Assembly (NCBI GenBank): GCA_014529385.2
Contig: CM043942.1
Span: 106,504,141 to 106,568,140 of the forward strand
Reading direction: 5' to 3'
Source of the DNA: Adiantum capillus-veneris
Taxonomy: Eukaryota > Streptophyta > Polypodiopsida > Polypodiales > Pteridaceae
Length of the DNA stretch: 64,000 bases
Shown: in pieces, positions 33,231 to 47,699 of the stretch
How positions within the stretch are numbered: position 1 is the first letter of the stretch
Layout of the letters: every line of letters starts with the position of its first letter
Translations under genes and position numbers: made by a program
The notes under the pieces: generated by a model
The model's input: only the letters and a program-made list of their open reading frames with translations
Databases searched by the model: none
Told to the model about the DNA's origin: nothing

Positions 33231-33474
33231 AAAACAAACCATAATTATGTACATTAGACCATAATCATGTACAACGATCTCTTGTTGAACTTGCACCATC
33301 TTTTTATCCGATCTAAAAAATTTTATGATATTAGGAGAGCGGGAACAAACAAGAAATGTATCTGAAGGTTTTATATTTTTCAAAGAACATTAAAAGACAG
33401 ACCATAATCATGTACAACAATCGCTTGTTGAACTTGCACCATCTTTTTATCCGAACTAAATATTTTTATGATAT
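33172..33474 (+). repeat. 163-bp tandem duplication
   Basis: The block starting GAGAGCAGGAACAAACAAG recurs 163 bp later as GAGAGCGGGAACAAACAAG, and most of the unit is repeated. It lies over the end of the kinase-like region. Confidence 0.85.
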
Positions 33475-34555
33475 ACATCTCTCTTGTCCGGGGTATTTTA
33501 TTTTTATTGAAGTGTATTATCTAGTTTGGAGTGGTTCACGTATTTGAGTCAATTATCTTTAGTCATTTCAAATTTGTTGTGTTATACGGGGTATTTCAAA
33601 TTTGTCTTGTGGTTCAATTGGGTCCAGCAATGGTGATTTTGTTTAGTTGCATCAGTTGTGATTTGATTTAGACGGATATGACCTCTTATGTAGTGGACAA
33701 GACGTTGCTACCTTGTGCATCTATGAGACTCTTGAATTGTGAGAATGTATATGTGTCAATGATATTGAATATCTATCTATTTTTCCATTGCAACTCCAAG
33801 AAAAAATGACCGATAAAGAGAACAAGTTTGTGGCACCCAATCAGTGCCTGATGATCAACAACAAGCTGTTGTTGATGCATTTTAGTGCATAAAGTCTCTA
33901 GCACATGGTATGTCGGCACAGCAAGCGATGCACACTGCTCAACAACTCTCAAAATGGACAAATCCAAACCACATGCAATGAAAAGAGATCAATAAAGAAG
34001 TGACGAAGGACATGATCAAAACAATATGGCCATGTGAGGACGTAGAGAACAAATAAGGAAGGTAGAAGGTATCAAAGTGACTCCACGATGTGATTAAAGA
34101 AAATGATGAGAGGATCTACTTGGAAGTTTATGGCCATCCACTACACAATGCAGATTGTGCGTTATATTTTGCAAAAATGTAATATGTTCACTTTGCGCAA
34201 CAGTGACTAGTAGACTTTTTGTCAAAGGAGAAAATTGTTCCACTCCTGATATCAGGGAGAGTTGTGTCCCTTTCACCTTAGATGAGCAGGCACCTACGTA
34301 GAGTTAAAGAGAGAGAAAGACATTTACATGACACAGCTGTGGCAGAGAAAGATGCAAAAATACACGGCTTTCTATAGCCACCCAGACATCCCAACCCTCA
34401 CAGGTCCACAAGGAGAAAATCATTCACTACTTAAGCCAAGACGTTTAGAATCTCACACAGCGAGTGAATCCTCCACCTGTACAAGGAACACACATCAACC
34501 ACCTTCTCTTGCATTCAAATTTGGTTCCTTCGTCTACTTCAAATGCATCCTCATC

Positions 34556-34830
34556 TTCCCAATGTCTAGTTTGTTACAAGAATTTTGATGGATGGAGTTG
34601 ATATTATACATTGACATGTGGTCATTCTTATCACTTCATCTGTCTTATTCGTTTAATGCAAAATACTAGCCGATGTGCAACCTGTTCACAAGATATTCTA
34701 CAAGAAACATATACTATGTTTGGCATGGCAAATGAGTATAAATTCAAGCAAGACCGCCAAGATACCCCTAGCACAATCAGAAATCTGTTTGGTGACCAAG
34801 ATGTTGCGTCAGAGCAACACAATTGAGATC
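34556..34830 (+). pseudogene. RING-type zinc finger fragment
   Basis: The plus strand encodes CLVCYKNFDGW, a TGA or frame break, then TLTCGHSYHFICLIRLMQ and CATCSQDIL. The spacing CxxC, CxHxxHxxC, CxxC fits a RING finger (E3 ligase type). It follows the kinase-like region in the same orientation, but a coding link over the 1.3 kb between them is not visible. The stop in the first half points to a pseudogene. Confidence 0.5.
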
Positions 34831-34899
34831 GACAAACTATGTATAATCGTGAATATGAAGCATTGTATATGATCAAAACACATTGAATAAAAGGCCTTT

Positions 34900-37010
34900 T
34901 ATAATAGTTTTTGACACAATCTTCATTCTACTCTCAAGCTATATTGAATCTGTGAAGTTGTTATCTGGTTCTAAGTCTGAGTGTTGTGGATCTCCTTGTA
35001 ATTCAACTTCCACAACTATTATCAGATTCTCTTCTATTTCATCTAAATGAAATTGAGATACACCAACATTGAACTCTTTTCATCTTTTTTTTGACAATCA
35101 TATAACCAGGTTGGCATTTCCTCCTCATTGCAAAACATATACACTAATTTTTCCACTATGTATGCTAATAGTCTGTTGTGAATAGTGATGTGAAGATACT
35201 TGTATATACTCTAGTTTCTCTCTAAACTTGAGTTTGTTGCACATTCTACCAGTACTTTCATTGCAAGGGAATGTAAGGTCAAGTAATTCTCTCCACCATT
35301 CATCATCCACCACTTCCATGCAGTTTGCTCTTTTGCCATTACGTGTACAAAATCATTCACAAAAGGACCTCCTTTTAATCTAAATGCACTCTTTTCTTTG
35401 ATGCAATCAATTTGGTCCTGAACATTGGAGTAGAATGTGTTGACCACATGATAGAAATCACTAACCATCTCTGCATTGGACGTCGGATCTAAATTCTAGT
35501 ACTCCGGATTGAGCATGTAAGCCACGCTATGGAGTGGACTATCAGCCCTCTTCCACCTTGCATGAAAATACTTGGCCAAAATTCTTCCCTGTTTGCTAGA
35601 GAATGGTAGTCTCCACTCCTTCTCTACTACAGACTCTTTCAGCTCTTCGGAATTTTCAAGATTCTATTGGACTGACCACCATGTCATCCACACTTTGCCC
35701 AAATTTGGCACCCTTTGATCAAGGTTGGGAATTGCGAACATAACGAGCATCATTACATGGTATGCATACATTACACTCCTCCACCAAGCAGCCTTGTCTA
35801 CATCACCATGTAGACATGTAATTTTATCTTTCACTTTTTCTTTCTCCTCAAGCTGCCATCCATCAAAGGCCGTGCAATTAAATGTGTCAATCACAACGCA
35901 CTAATTGCGGATAAGTGATTCCAATGTATAAAAATGCATGTAAAACCGAGTTTTAGCAGGAAGTTTTAATATCATTGACATGTGCATTCTATACAAATCG
36001 AGCACTCTTTGTCGTTTCAAGATTAATTTCACAATCTGACGCGCTGTGTCAATTATTTTGGCGAACCATGTGGTTTCTTCGCTAGTGTACCAATCCTTCA
36101 ACACCCATTTTAAGGTGTGTGTACTACAACCATTGGCAAAAATGTGTGAAAATCACTTCTTTATTATTTATTAGCATTTTTACAATTCTTTGTGTTGTCC
36201 ATAACTACTTGAATAACATGTTCAACACCAATTTCTTTAATTACATCAATCAAGATCTTTAAAATGTTCTTGCCACTTTTAACTACACGAGAACTATCAA
36301 TTGTCTTTATAAACGTTTCTCCCCTTGGACAAACCAGCATTACATTGATCAGTGATCTTCATTGAACATTTGACCAACAATCACTCACAATTGTGCATCC
36401 TAAAAGCAAAATATTTCCAAGTATTATTTTGCCAACACGCTCTTTGACCTCGATGTAACATTTGTTCAAGAAAACATTTTGTAGTGTGTAATAAGAAGGA
36501 GATGAAAATCCTAGGCCAAAATCACCGATTTTCTTTCAAGCAGCCTTCCAATGATTGTTGTCTATAATGACCAGAGCACTTCTAGTGAAGAATATTGTGT
36601 TGGCGTGCAGTTTGTGATTCTTCTAGAGACTGTACTATTTGACTGAGTCCACCTTCATTGTGACACTTAAAAGAAACGCTACTTGAAATTTCCTCTCCTT
36701 GCACCGGCTATTCTCCATGGCTAGTTGGCATCACCACAGGATCAACAGAGTTAATATTTGGCTCTGACTGCCCTTGACTTCCAGCCATAACAGAGCTATA
36801 CATATGTTGTCTCTTCCCACCCTTTTTGGCAAGCTCCTCTCTGAAATGCTTTGCAATTGCAGGTGCGTGAGGATGTTCACATTTCTTACAACTCTTTTTA
36901 CCGCTAACCAGAAAATGGTTCTTAATACGTGGTGCACCACATACATTGTGAGCATAATCCCACTCTTTGCCAGGAGATTTTTATTCTTTTGCTTCTAGAT
37001 ACCACTTGTG
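34900..37010 (-). pseudogene. hAT-like transposase with BED, DUF659 and dimerisation regions
   Basis: Reverse-strand blocks in order. BED finger: NVCGAPRIKNHFLVSGKKSC, then KKCEHPHAPAIAKHFREEL (near 36960-36830). DUF659: GCTIVSDCWSNVQ, INVMLVCPRGETFIKTIDSS, VEHVIQVVMDNTKN (36410-36190). Middle: LKDWYTSEETTWFAKIIDTA and MILKLPAKTRFYMHFYTLE (36104-35901), then ITCLHGDVDKAAWW. C-terminus: GRILAKYFHARWKRADSPLH, then WKWWMMNGGENYLTLHSLAM with SSLERN, the hAT dimerisation motif. Stops include TAG at 35498-35496 and after the BED part. Terminal repeats were not identified. Confidence 0.8.
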
Positions 37011-38381
37011 CCCACATTTTTCTCCATTGCTTTTAAATTAAAACTAAGACAAAAGAACTAGATGTTCAGTTTTTAAAACAATTTTTGTATTTTCAATGTA
37101 TATTAAAAAACCATTCACTATGAAAGTAATCAGACTGCACAATATGAGATTTTCAATGCATGCTAGTACAGGACATCCAACCCTTGACTATCGACTCGTC
37201 CTTTACATATGCTCATCTTCTAAAACCAATTATAACCCTCATTTGGACCAATGGCTTTGTCGCAATGAGCATGACTCTCCAAATTTTCAATTGTTTTGGT
37301 TTCGTATATTTATGTTCGGTAAAGGAATTAAAATTTCCTAGAATTGATTACCGGATTAAGAATCAGATTTGGTCCAGAAAAAGGACCTATGACTCTGTAA
37401 CTTTAGGTCAATTCACCAAGAGATGACTATACCCGGCACTCGGATACACTCCCCAAGGATTTTGCTAGCTAAAGAACTGTGATAAGCACGATGTTTACTA
37501 TATATAATTACTCTCACCAGGGTCTTTTACTTTCTTGGCGGCCCCATCAGGCAAAAGAAAATGGCCGACGGGCCGCAGAAAAATAAAAGAGCCCGGCATG
37601 ATCCGCAGAAAAAAAGAAAATTCCGGCGGGCTAACCGCCTCTATGGGGTTTTGCAGGTCATAATCAAAGTCACGTTAACAATTATCGTGATCACGTTATT
37701 TTTTGTGTAATTACTAGAGTTATTAACGTAAACACACGATCGCAATTACGTCAATGAAATCCCTGTAGGGAGTATCTCCACGATATGGGTGGTCCCTATT
37801 GCGTTGTTACGTGACATCCAAATGTCACACCACAATTCAATAGGAAGGCATCACCACAACATGGTTGGTCCCTATCACGTTGTGGCGTGACACTCTTTAT
37901 CACGTTGTGGTACGCCATCAAGAGTGTCGCTCCTCAACGCAATAAGGAGGCCTGTCTGCGGTACACTCTCCCTTCTCGCATTGTGCCACGACATTTTTCC
38001 TTGTCGTGACACAACGCGAGGAGGGGGTTTGGTTGATCAAGGCCCATCCCATATCGCATTGTGCCGTTTCAACCACATAGCTGACCTGGTGCCCCAGTAA
38101 ATCACATGTAATATGTCATGTGTCCTGCATGTGGTTATGCACTCTTTCCAATGATGATGAGCGACTCAATTAATTGTGGTTGTCGCCTTATACTATATCC
38201 CACGTTTAGTAATGATGATGATGTTCTTGGCGCTTATATAACGTTTCTATTTTCGTATATCCCACTACTGTTTGACCTCTATCCTCACCTCTCAGAGTCA
38301 TCTTTTGCAACCTAACCTTGTCATTGCTCAATCTTCTTCTTATTCTTCCCCACAACACTTTCCAGGTAAACACTTGTTTCC
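37011..38381. other. Region rich in short inverted repeats upstream of the unit III H3-Ulp1 gene
   Basis: 37780-38070 holds many copies, in both orientations, of words such as CACGTTGTGG, GCGTGACAC and ACAACGCGA. They resemble subterminal binding sites of a DNA transposon. The rest (37011-37560) shows no recognised gene. Confidence 0.4.
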
Positions 38382-40277
38382 ATGCCTCACACAAACCAGA
38401 CCGCAAGGAAGGTTTACCTGCCAAACAACCAACCTTCTTCCTCAAGAGTTGCAGGAGGCAAAACCGTACCTAATCTTCAACCAACAATGCGTAGTTGGAC
38501 GTATGAGCAAAACCAAAGGATTCTGCTTGAGCTCCACAAACTCCAGAGGCATATCTCTCTGGCTATTCCTAAGTTACCCTTTCAAAAAATAGCTCACCAA
38601 ATTTGTGAGAGCACGAATTTGGATTTTCGATGAGCCAGAAGTGTGATGGGTTGCCTCCACGAGGCAGCCGAGGACTTTCGGATTGAGTTGTTCCAAGATA
38701 GCTACATCCTCATAGCTCATGCTCACAGAGTGATAGTGAGGCCCCGGGATATCAATTCTCTTAGGTTGTTAGACACTTGCACCAATCCATCTATCTGATA
38801 AGAGAAAGGATAACATTTTGACAATCCCTCCAGTCACCAAAGTGAAGGTGTAGGATGTGAGCACCAGACAACACATGTATGGCACACGTTTGAATGTGGA
38901 GCGGACCCAAGAGCTACTTGTGGAAGATCCTTTAGGTGAGTCAAATGAACAAGAGATCTTAGCAACAATTGACCAAGCTAACACTGAGACGCTAGGTTTC
39001 CTTGGCCCAACTTTTATTGTAGCACTTTTGGTATGGGGCCAAACTTTGTATTTTCGTTTCGGCCCTCATGAGATAGTTGTTTTTCAAAATGGTGAGAGAG
39101 AGCTTACGAACAAAATTATAATTTTTGGTCTCTGGTATGTTATATTATTTTTACAGAGGTATTTATTTGATTCTGGCTTATTGGAGATGCTTATCAATTA
39201 ATTTTCTCAATTGGAAACATGCTAGTTTCCAACCTTGCATGGAATGAACAATTCGAGGTAGCTATTTTGGACTCACAGCTGTTAGTCATGCTGATCTTGG
39301 AGTCCAGTTCCCTGATAGAAGTCATTGATTGGTTTCAAAGAGTCAACATGGACACAACAAAAGTTTTACTTTTAGATTATAACAAAAAGTAAGTGTTTTT
39401 TAATCTTGATATTCTTCATTATTTTGTTTACTCTAAATAGAAAACTAATTCCTTGTTTTGTGCAATTAGTTCACATTGGATCCTTGTTGGACTAAAAATT
39501 GAGCACAAGCATTTCTACCTTGCAAATCCTGTGCATGGTTTTCATGGGAATGTTCGAAGGTACGTAGTTACTTGTTTCTTGATTCTGCAATTTCAATGCA
39601 ACGTGTGGTCACTATATGCTATGTCTTGCATAGCTGTTCAAAACCTTGTTGCTCCATGCGAAGCCTTAACCCAAGATAGTGTTTGGGAAGATACTCTCCT
39701 TTTGAGTTGCAAGGTCCCAAAACAAGACGATGGGCATTCTTGTGGATGGAGAGTTCTTGCAAATGTGGAGCTTCTTTTGGAATGTATTTATGCTGAGGAG
39801 CGTAGTAGTGTAAGTGTAATGTTTCACTTATGTAATCCTTGCACACATGATTTCTTTGAACTACATATAAAATTCTAGGGAATTCATTTGCAATCAAGGA
39901 ACCTGGCTGATTATTTGAATGTCCATGTGGAGGCATTCAAGAAAACGATGATCTAGAATATGAGAAATCTTGTGGAGACAAGTCCTCTAGGAGCCGCTGA
40001 GGCATTTGTCGTGTCACTTTCACAACCACAATCTCGGCCTCCACCTGCGAGGTACGAAGCAGCGTCTCAACCAACGACAAACCAAGCACTTGGATCTGTC
40101 TCCCCTCGTGTTTCTGGCCACTCAACCTCTTGTCTTTTTGTGATATCCAATTTTACCGAGGAAGACGAGACCACTACACAATCTTTTTCTCAATCCCAAA
40201 CCCCAGACCGTCCCCTGAGCCTTTACATTCTAGTCATGATAATCAAGTTTGAGAGAGCTCCCCTCAATTGTAAATGA
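38382..40277 (+). pseudogene. H3-Ulp1 gene, unit III (full-length H3-like domain plus C48 protease)
   Basis: Codons from 38382 encode a 138-residue H3-like protein, close to the usual 136. It has TNQTARK (H3 tail), RSWTYEQNQRILLELHKLQR, IPKLPFQKIAHQI, HEAAEDFRIELFQDSYILIA and HAHRVIVRPRDI. TGA at 38631 falls where CENH3 proteins carry Trp, so TGG to TGA is likely; the next stop is 38796. After a frame change come linker and protease exons: EQFEVAILDSQLLVMLIL, then SSHWILVGLKIEHKHF (His 39474), LANPVHG (Asn 39525 in place of Asp) and QDDGHSCGW (Gln 39723, Cys 39741), the Ulp1 signature. GT/AG introns fit at about 39390-39470, 39560-39631 and 39813-39878. A Pro/Ser/Gln-rich tail follows after one TAG. 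In unit I the same two domains share a frame. Confidence 0.75.
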
Positions 40278-40689
40278 GAGCTACTAATCAATGGGTTTAC
40301 TTAGACATTACAATGTACATTATTAAGCCCAATGTAAAAACTTGAGTCAAAAAGATAATTGTTCTCAGAATTTATTCGCAAGAACTCCCTTAACAATGCA
40401 TTTTTGCATGAATATAGATTGCAAGCTTGCTGTCAACGGCTTTCTTTGATATTCGCAGCTCAGAGCAATGTAATATACTATGTGAGCCATCTTCTTCAAT
40501 CAAGAGTTGCAGTGCACTAGAAACAGTTGGTCATCCTTTATCACTGCGCGCAATGGATTCTTCTCCTTTCTCCGAGCACCTGTACGACAGTTAATCGAAC
40601 AGTTAATATAGACCAATATTTTGTGATGTTAACCAGCTGGGAAATAACTAGCACATCATTAATGTTTACATACAAAACATGCTACCTTT

Positions 40690-41917
40690 TGCATGTTGCA
40701 GTGGAAATGAAATTTTGGAGCCAAGCTGAGGTCAACCTTGTTCTCCAAATCCTCCCGCACTTGTCGTAGTGTCACATTGCCTCGAATATTAAGAATAGTT
40801 TTCAAATCAGGTCCATACTATACCTCAAGTATTCTCAAAGGATTGTTAGGTCATCAGTTAAATCTTGGTCCAAAGCTACTAGGTGACCATTCACTCGATG
40901 CCACCTTATGTAGTGGAAGGAGGTTATGAAATTTTGAGAAGCTATCATGCACTTACACAATAGACTTCTTATTTACCTTGCATAAGATGCCATCAGAATC
41001 ATGGACATCCCAAGATTCATCCAAAACATCAAGGCATTTCTCTGTCTTGCAGAGTAGCATAGTTCCAGTCTTACTAATCTCTTCATCATGGAAAAAGTCG
41101 ATGAACACATGCATGGGCATGAAGATTGAAACACGTACCAACCGACTAGCAATATTTGGTCTTAAGCACTTTTGTATTTCTTGATGGAGCTTTATCTTGA
41201 AACACTCAGAGGTTTTAGACGAAGGGACTGGCCACTTTGGATTGTCCTTCAAAGGAGTTGGGAGATATTCTAGAGTACCAAATCCAAGCGCACAACACGG
41301 AGCATTATAAAAGTGGTCGAAGAAGAAAACCCCCCTTTCAGCCAATGCTCTTCTGGCGCTAGTGTTATAGAGTAGCTCTCCCACAGTTTCATGGAATGCA
41401 TCAAAAATGCCAATGATGCAATCCACCGACTACCAGTCTTCTTTGTCAGAAGGATAAATATTTACAACTGGCAGGTTAAACACACAATACACAAGTGAAG
41501 AGTAAAGTATATTGTGGATGTAAGAATACTTACAATTTGGCCGGTTTGTTGGAAATCCTATTGGTGCTGTTGGTAGATATAACTTTGAGTGTATATATGC
41601 GTGTTCAATGAGAACCTCTTTGACTATTTTGTCCATTTGTGACAAGCGAAATTTTTTACCCTACCTTTATAACTGTCCACAAACTCATTGCCCGTGCGCT
41701 TTCTCTTTCGCGTCTGTAGGAGAGCCCAACTTCCAATTGTAATGGTGGTGGAAAGCCATCGACCGTTGTCAAAGTCGAAGTTGTTGAAAATTTCCACAGA
41801 CCTAATACTTGCGGATGGTCGTCGAGCTCTTTTGTTCTCCATAAGTGATTCTTCTATGGCAAGATGCACAACATAGATGTGAGAGGGGCAGTGTTTCTGA
41901 GCACAAACAAAATACAA
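40690..41917 (-). pseudogene. Gene B, copy 3
   Basis: Reverse strand. Exon 1 (41917-41540): SIRSVEIFNNFDFDNGRW, IGSWALLQTRKRKRTGNEF, YKGRVKNF, VKEVLIEHAYIHSKLYL. Exon 2 (41426-40953): DCIIGIFDAFHETVGEL, RRALAERGVFFFDHFY, KLHQEIQKCLRPN, VSIFMPMHVFIDFFHDEE, MLLCKTEKCLDVLDESW. A decayed C-terminal part follows: NIRGNVTLRQVREDLENKVD near 40790-40720, matching TLSQLIQDLITEDKVD of copy 2. Possible further coding runs to about 40420 (LRISKKAVDSKLAIYIH). A stop precedes DCIIGIF. It converges with the H3-Ulp1 gene, which ends at 40277. Confidence 0.6.
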
Positions 41918-43100
<1,183 letters not shown>

Positions 43101-43156
43101 GTTGATCGTTTCCATGTGAGTCAGATTTGGCAAGCTTGAAAGCACTTTGGACTACT

Positions 43157-43331
<175 letters not shown>

Positions 43332-43516
43332 AGGCCTTAGGTAAGATTGGGGGGGCATGGTCCTAATCTACAAATGAATGGCCAAGGGGGCTCCTAAAAT
43401 AGGGACCAGAGAAGTCTTTTCTATAAAGCTGCAAGGATAGGTGGAGATTAGCATGTTGTAGTACCTATGTTCTTATAGTGATATCAGAGCTCAGGGGAGA
43501 CAGGCAGTAGGGAGAG

Positions 43517-44423
<907 letters not shown>

Positions 44424-44490
<67 letters not shown>
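44424..44490. repeat. (TC)n tract between the LINE copies
   Basis: About 66 bp of TC repeat joining the 3' end of LINE copy 1 to the 5' end of copy 2. The same tract type follows copy 2 and precedes copy 1. Confidence 0.95.
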
Positions 44491-44495
<5 letters not shown>

Positions 44496-44561
44496 CTAAA
44501 CCCTAGCTCAAGCCTCTGTATCGTGTCGCTCTCCTTCATGTCTCCCCTAGCCTCCCCCTGT

Positions 44562-44597
<36 letters not shown>
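44562..44597 (+). repeat. Run of 36 G
   Basis: An uninterrupted G homopolymer in the LINE leader; the other copy has only seven G at the matching place (GGGGGGGCGTCAAC). It could form a G-quadruplex, and its exact length may be uncertain in assembly. Confidence 0.9.
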
Positions 44598-44598
<1 letters not shown>

Positions 44599-44905
44599 GT
44601 CAACATAGCCTTGCCCTGTCTCGCTCAACTCTTTGTCGCCACTAGACTCTCCGAATTCCACTCGACAAGTAGCCCTATAGCTCTAGATCCCAACTGCGAA
44701 ATTTCCACGACTGTCGCTACTCCAGCCCACAACTGTGAGGTGCTCTCTTTGAGCAAAACAGAAAGAGGTCCGACTCCACATCTCACCATTGTAGACCTTT
44801 GCCAGCCCCTGTCGGGTGCAAGTTTTGAGAGAAACAGAAACAAGAAAGTAAAATAATTCTTTTGAGCATAAGAGGTGGGTTTTTCCAAGCATATTTCAAG
44901 AAACC

Positions 44906-45600
44906 ATGGCCACTCGACTCTCATCCCAAGGCAATCCTACCTTTTTCGGGGTTGTGGAAACATCCCCAAAGCTGGACAGCATCGTCCGCCTTCAAAATGA
45001 AGTTGAAAGGCTCCACAAGGAGAACAATGAGCTGAAACGAAGACTCGCTGCCATCGAGGCTTGGCTCACCGCAGTGGAGAACGGCAATATAGAAGAGATG
45101 GAACAAATGGCCATCAAGTCCAACAAAATAAACCTGGAAGTAGAGTCAACCCTCACCAAGCGGTCACGAATCAAGTACAGGAGGTCATCCTCCACAAGGG
45201 TGAAGACTGTGTGGCATCCACGCTACATGAACGACAATGACAAGAGGATATTTCCCTCAATGATCGCATTGAGGGGCTGCCAAGCGACTGGAAAGGGGAA
45301 GGGGATCTCAAGTTTCATGAATTCCTTTGTCACATCCAACCAACCACCCACATGATACATCGGGATCCACAACAACAATCACCTCCCTTACACACGAACA
45401 TCGCACTAACCATGCAATCCTTACTTTCAAGACCAACACGGATCGAGTCAAACTTCTTGAGAAATCAAAGCTTCTCAAGGACGCTATAATTTGGTTTTTA
45501 GAGGACCTTACACCCGCCCAACTCCAGCAAAAGAAGGCAAAACTACAAAAGATGCAAGAAGTGCGCACGATAGGAAAATCGGCAGTTTGTTGAGGAGGTA
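44906..45600 (+). pseudogene. LINE ORF1 protein, coiled coil plus RRM-like and C-terminal parts
   Basis: ATG at 44906 opens MATRLSSQGNPTFFGVVE, then a leucine-heptad coiled coil (IVRLQNEVERLHKENNELKR, RLAAIEAWLTAVEN). A frameshift near 45230 moves the RRM-like part (NDRIEGLPSDWKGEGDLKF) and C-terminal domain (HAILTFKTNTDRVKLLEK, DLTPAQLQQKKAKL) to other frames. Coiled coil, RRM and C-terminal domain in this order is the layout of L1-type ORF1 RNA-binding proteins. Confidence 0.6.
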
Positions 45601-45808
45601 AAGCTGTTATCCAGTAATTTTGAACTCCCAAACTGGCTCCCCCTTCACCACCTTTATTCATCTTATCATTTCATTTTTGTTCACCCCTCACTGGACCCTC
45701 AGTCCTTAAATGAAATGTATCTAACAATCCCTTCACCTAAAAGAAATCATTTGTACTGCTTTTTTTTTCAGTCCCATAGGCCATATCTGACCTCCACGGA
45801 TGATAATT

Positions 45809-46879
<1,071 letters not shown>

Positions 46880-47350
46880 AGAAAAGTACATGGAAAGCTT
46901 CAAACTTCTCACAAGGACATGCCTTTGTGAATAGATCCAAAAGATTGTCCTCGGTCAGCACTTAAGCCAAGTTGATCTCTTCTGTTGAGAGTCTCTTCCT
47001 CACATAGAAAGAATACACCTCAATGTGATTTGTGTGAGCATCAAAAAGTAGGTCCCTTGTAGCTACCAATATGCTTTGACTATCAGTGTAGATGATGTTG
47101 GCAGTGTCTTGTCCCCAACACCCAATTCAACCATAAGGAATCTAAGCCATGCACACTAAATTGTAGCTCTGAAGACTGCCATGTACTTAGCTTCAAAATT
47201 GGAAGAGGTGACAATAGGTTGCTTCTTGCTCAATCATGATATGCATGAATTGTTGATCATGAAACAAAAGCAGCTTGTTGAAACTTTTGTATCATAACAA
47301 CTAGCCCCATCTCAATCTAAAAAGGCACAAAAATTTGGTGACAATGATCA
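46880..47350 (-). pseudogene. Copia RNase H remnant
   Basis: Reverse-strand translation shows LSKKQPIVTSSNFEAKYMAV, CAWLRFLMVELGVG, then ATRDLLFDAHTNHIEVYSFY, VRKRLSTEEINLA and LLDLFTKACPCEKFEAF. These correspond to the copia RNase H end (WSSKKQ, EAEYMA, WLRxLLxELG, TKHIE, VRE, DxFTK). Several stops and frameshifts are present. Confidence 0.75.
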
Positions 47351-47460
47351 CCACTTGGGATAGACCCTGGGCTATGCATAAATTTATTAACTTGTGAGAT
47401 TGCAAACTAAATATCTGGCCTCATATTTCATACATAAATAAGGCATCCAACAATAGATTA

Positions 47461-47631
47461 TAAAGAGTGTGTAAGGACATGGGTACTGCGGGCAGGTCCA
47501 CCGGCATGGCCGGACAGTGTGTACGCTAGGGGGAGGCTATAATAGGTAATAAAGAGTGTGTAAGGACATGGGTCCTATGGGCAAGGCCACTGGCACGGCC
47601 GGACAGTGTGTACACTAGGGAGAGGCTATAA
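47461..47631 (+). repeat. 89-bp tandem repeat, two units
   Basis: TAAAGAGTGTGTAAGGACAT starts both units, 89 bp apart, and each unit ends near CTAGGGGGAGGCTAT or CTAGGGAGAGGCTAT. It precedes the primer-site-like sequence at 47683 and probably belongs to an LTR. Confidence 0.85.
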
Positions 47632-47682
47632 GATAGCACGGTTGGGTGGGGACTAGCACACGCATTACCATTGCCCTTTCAC

Positions 47683-47695
47683 TGGTATCAGAGCC
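47683..47695 (+). promoter_or_regulatory. tRNA-iMet primer-binding-like site of an LTR remnant
   Basis: TGGTATCAGAGCC, the same site as in the complete copia at 49496, follows CCCTTTCAC. It marks the end of an otherwise unrecognised LTR; no gag follows that I can identify. Confidence 0.6.
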
Positions 47696-47699
47696 ATTT

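Noticed and set aside
38382-38798. A normal host histone H3 gene
   Set aside because: The sequence is far more divergent than plant H3, has an internal TGA, sits next to TE protease exons, and the same H3-protease order occurs in a second unit.
9719-41917. Endogenous giant DNA virus as source of the histone, kinase, RING and protease
   Set aside because: No capsid, polymerase or packaging ATPase is seen. The genes have introns and occur in repeated units mixed with ordinary plant transposons. A mobile DNA element explains the pattern better.
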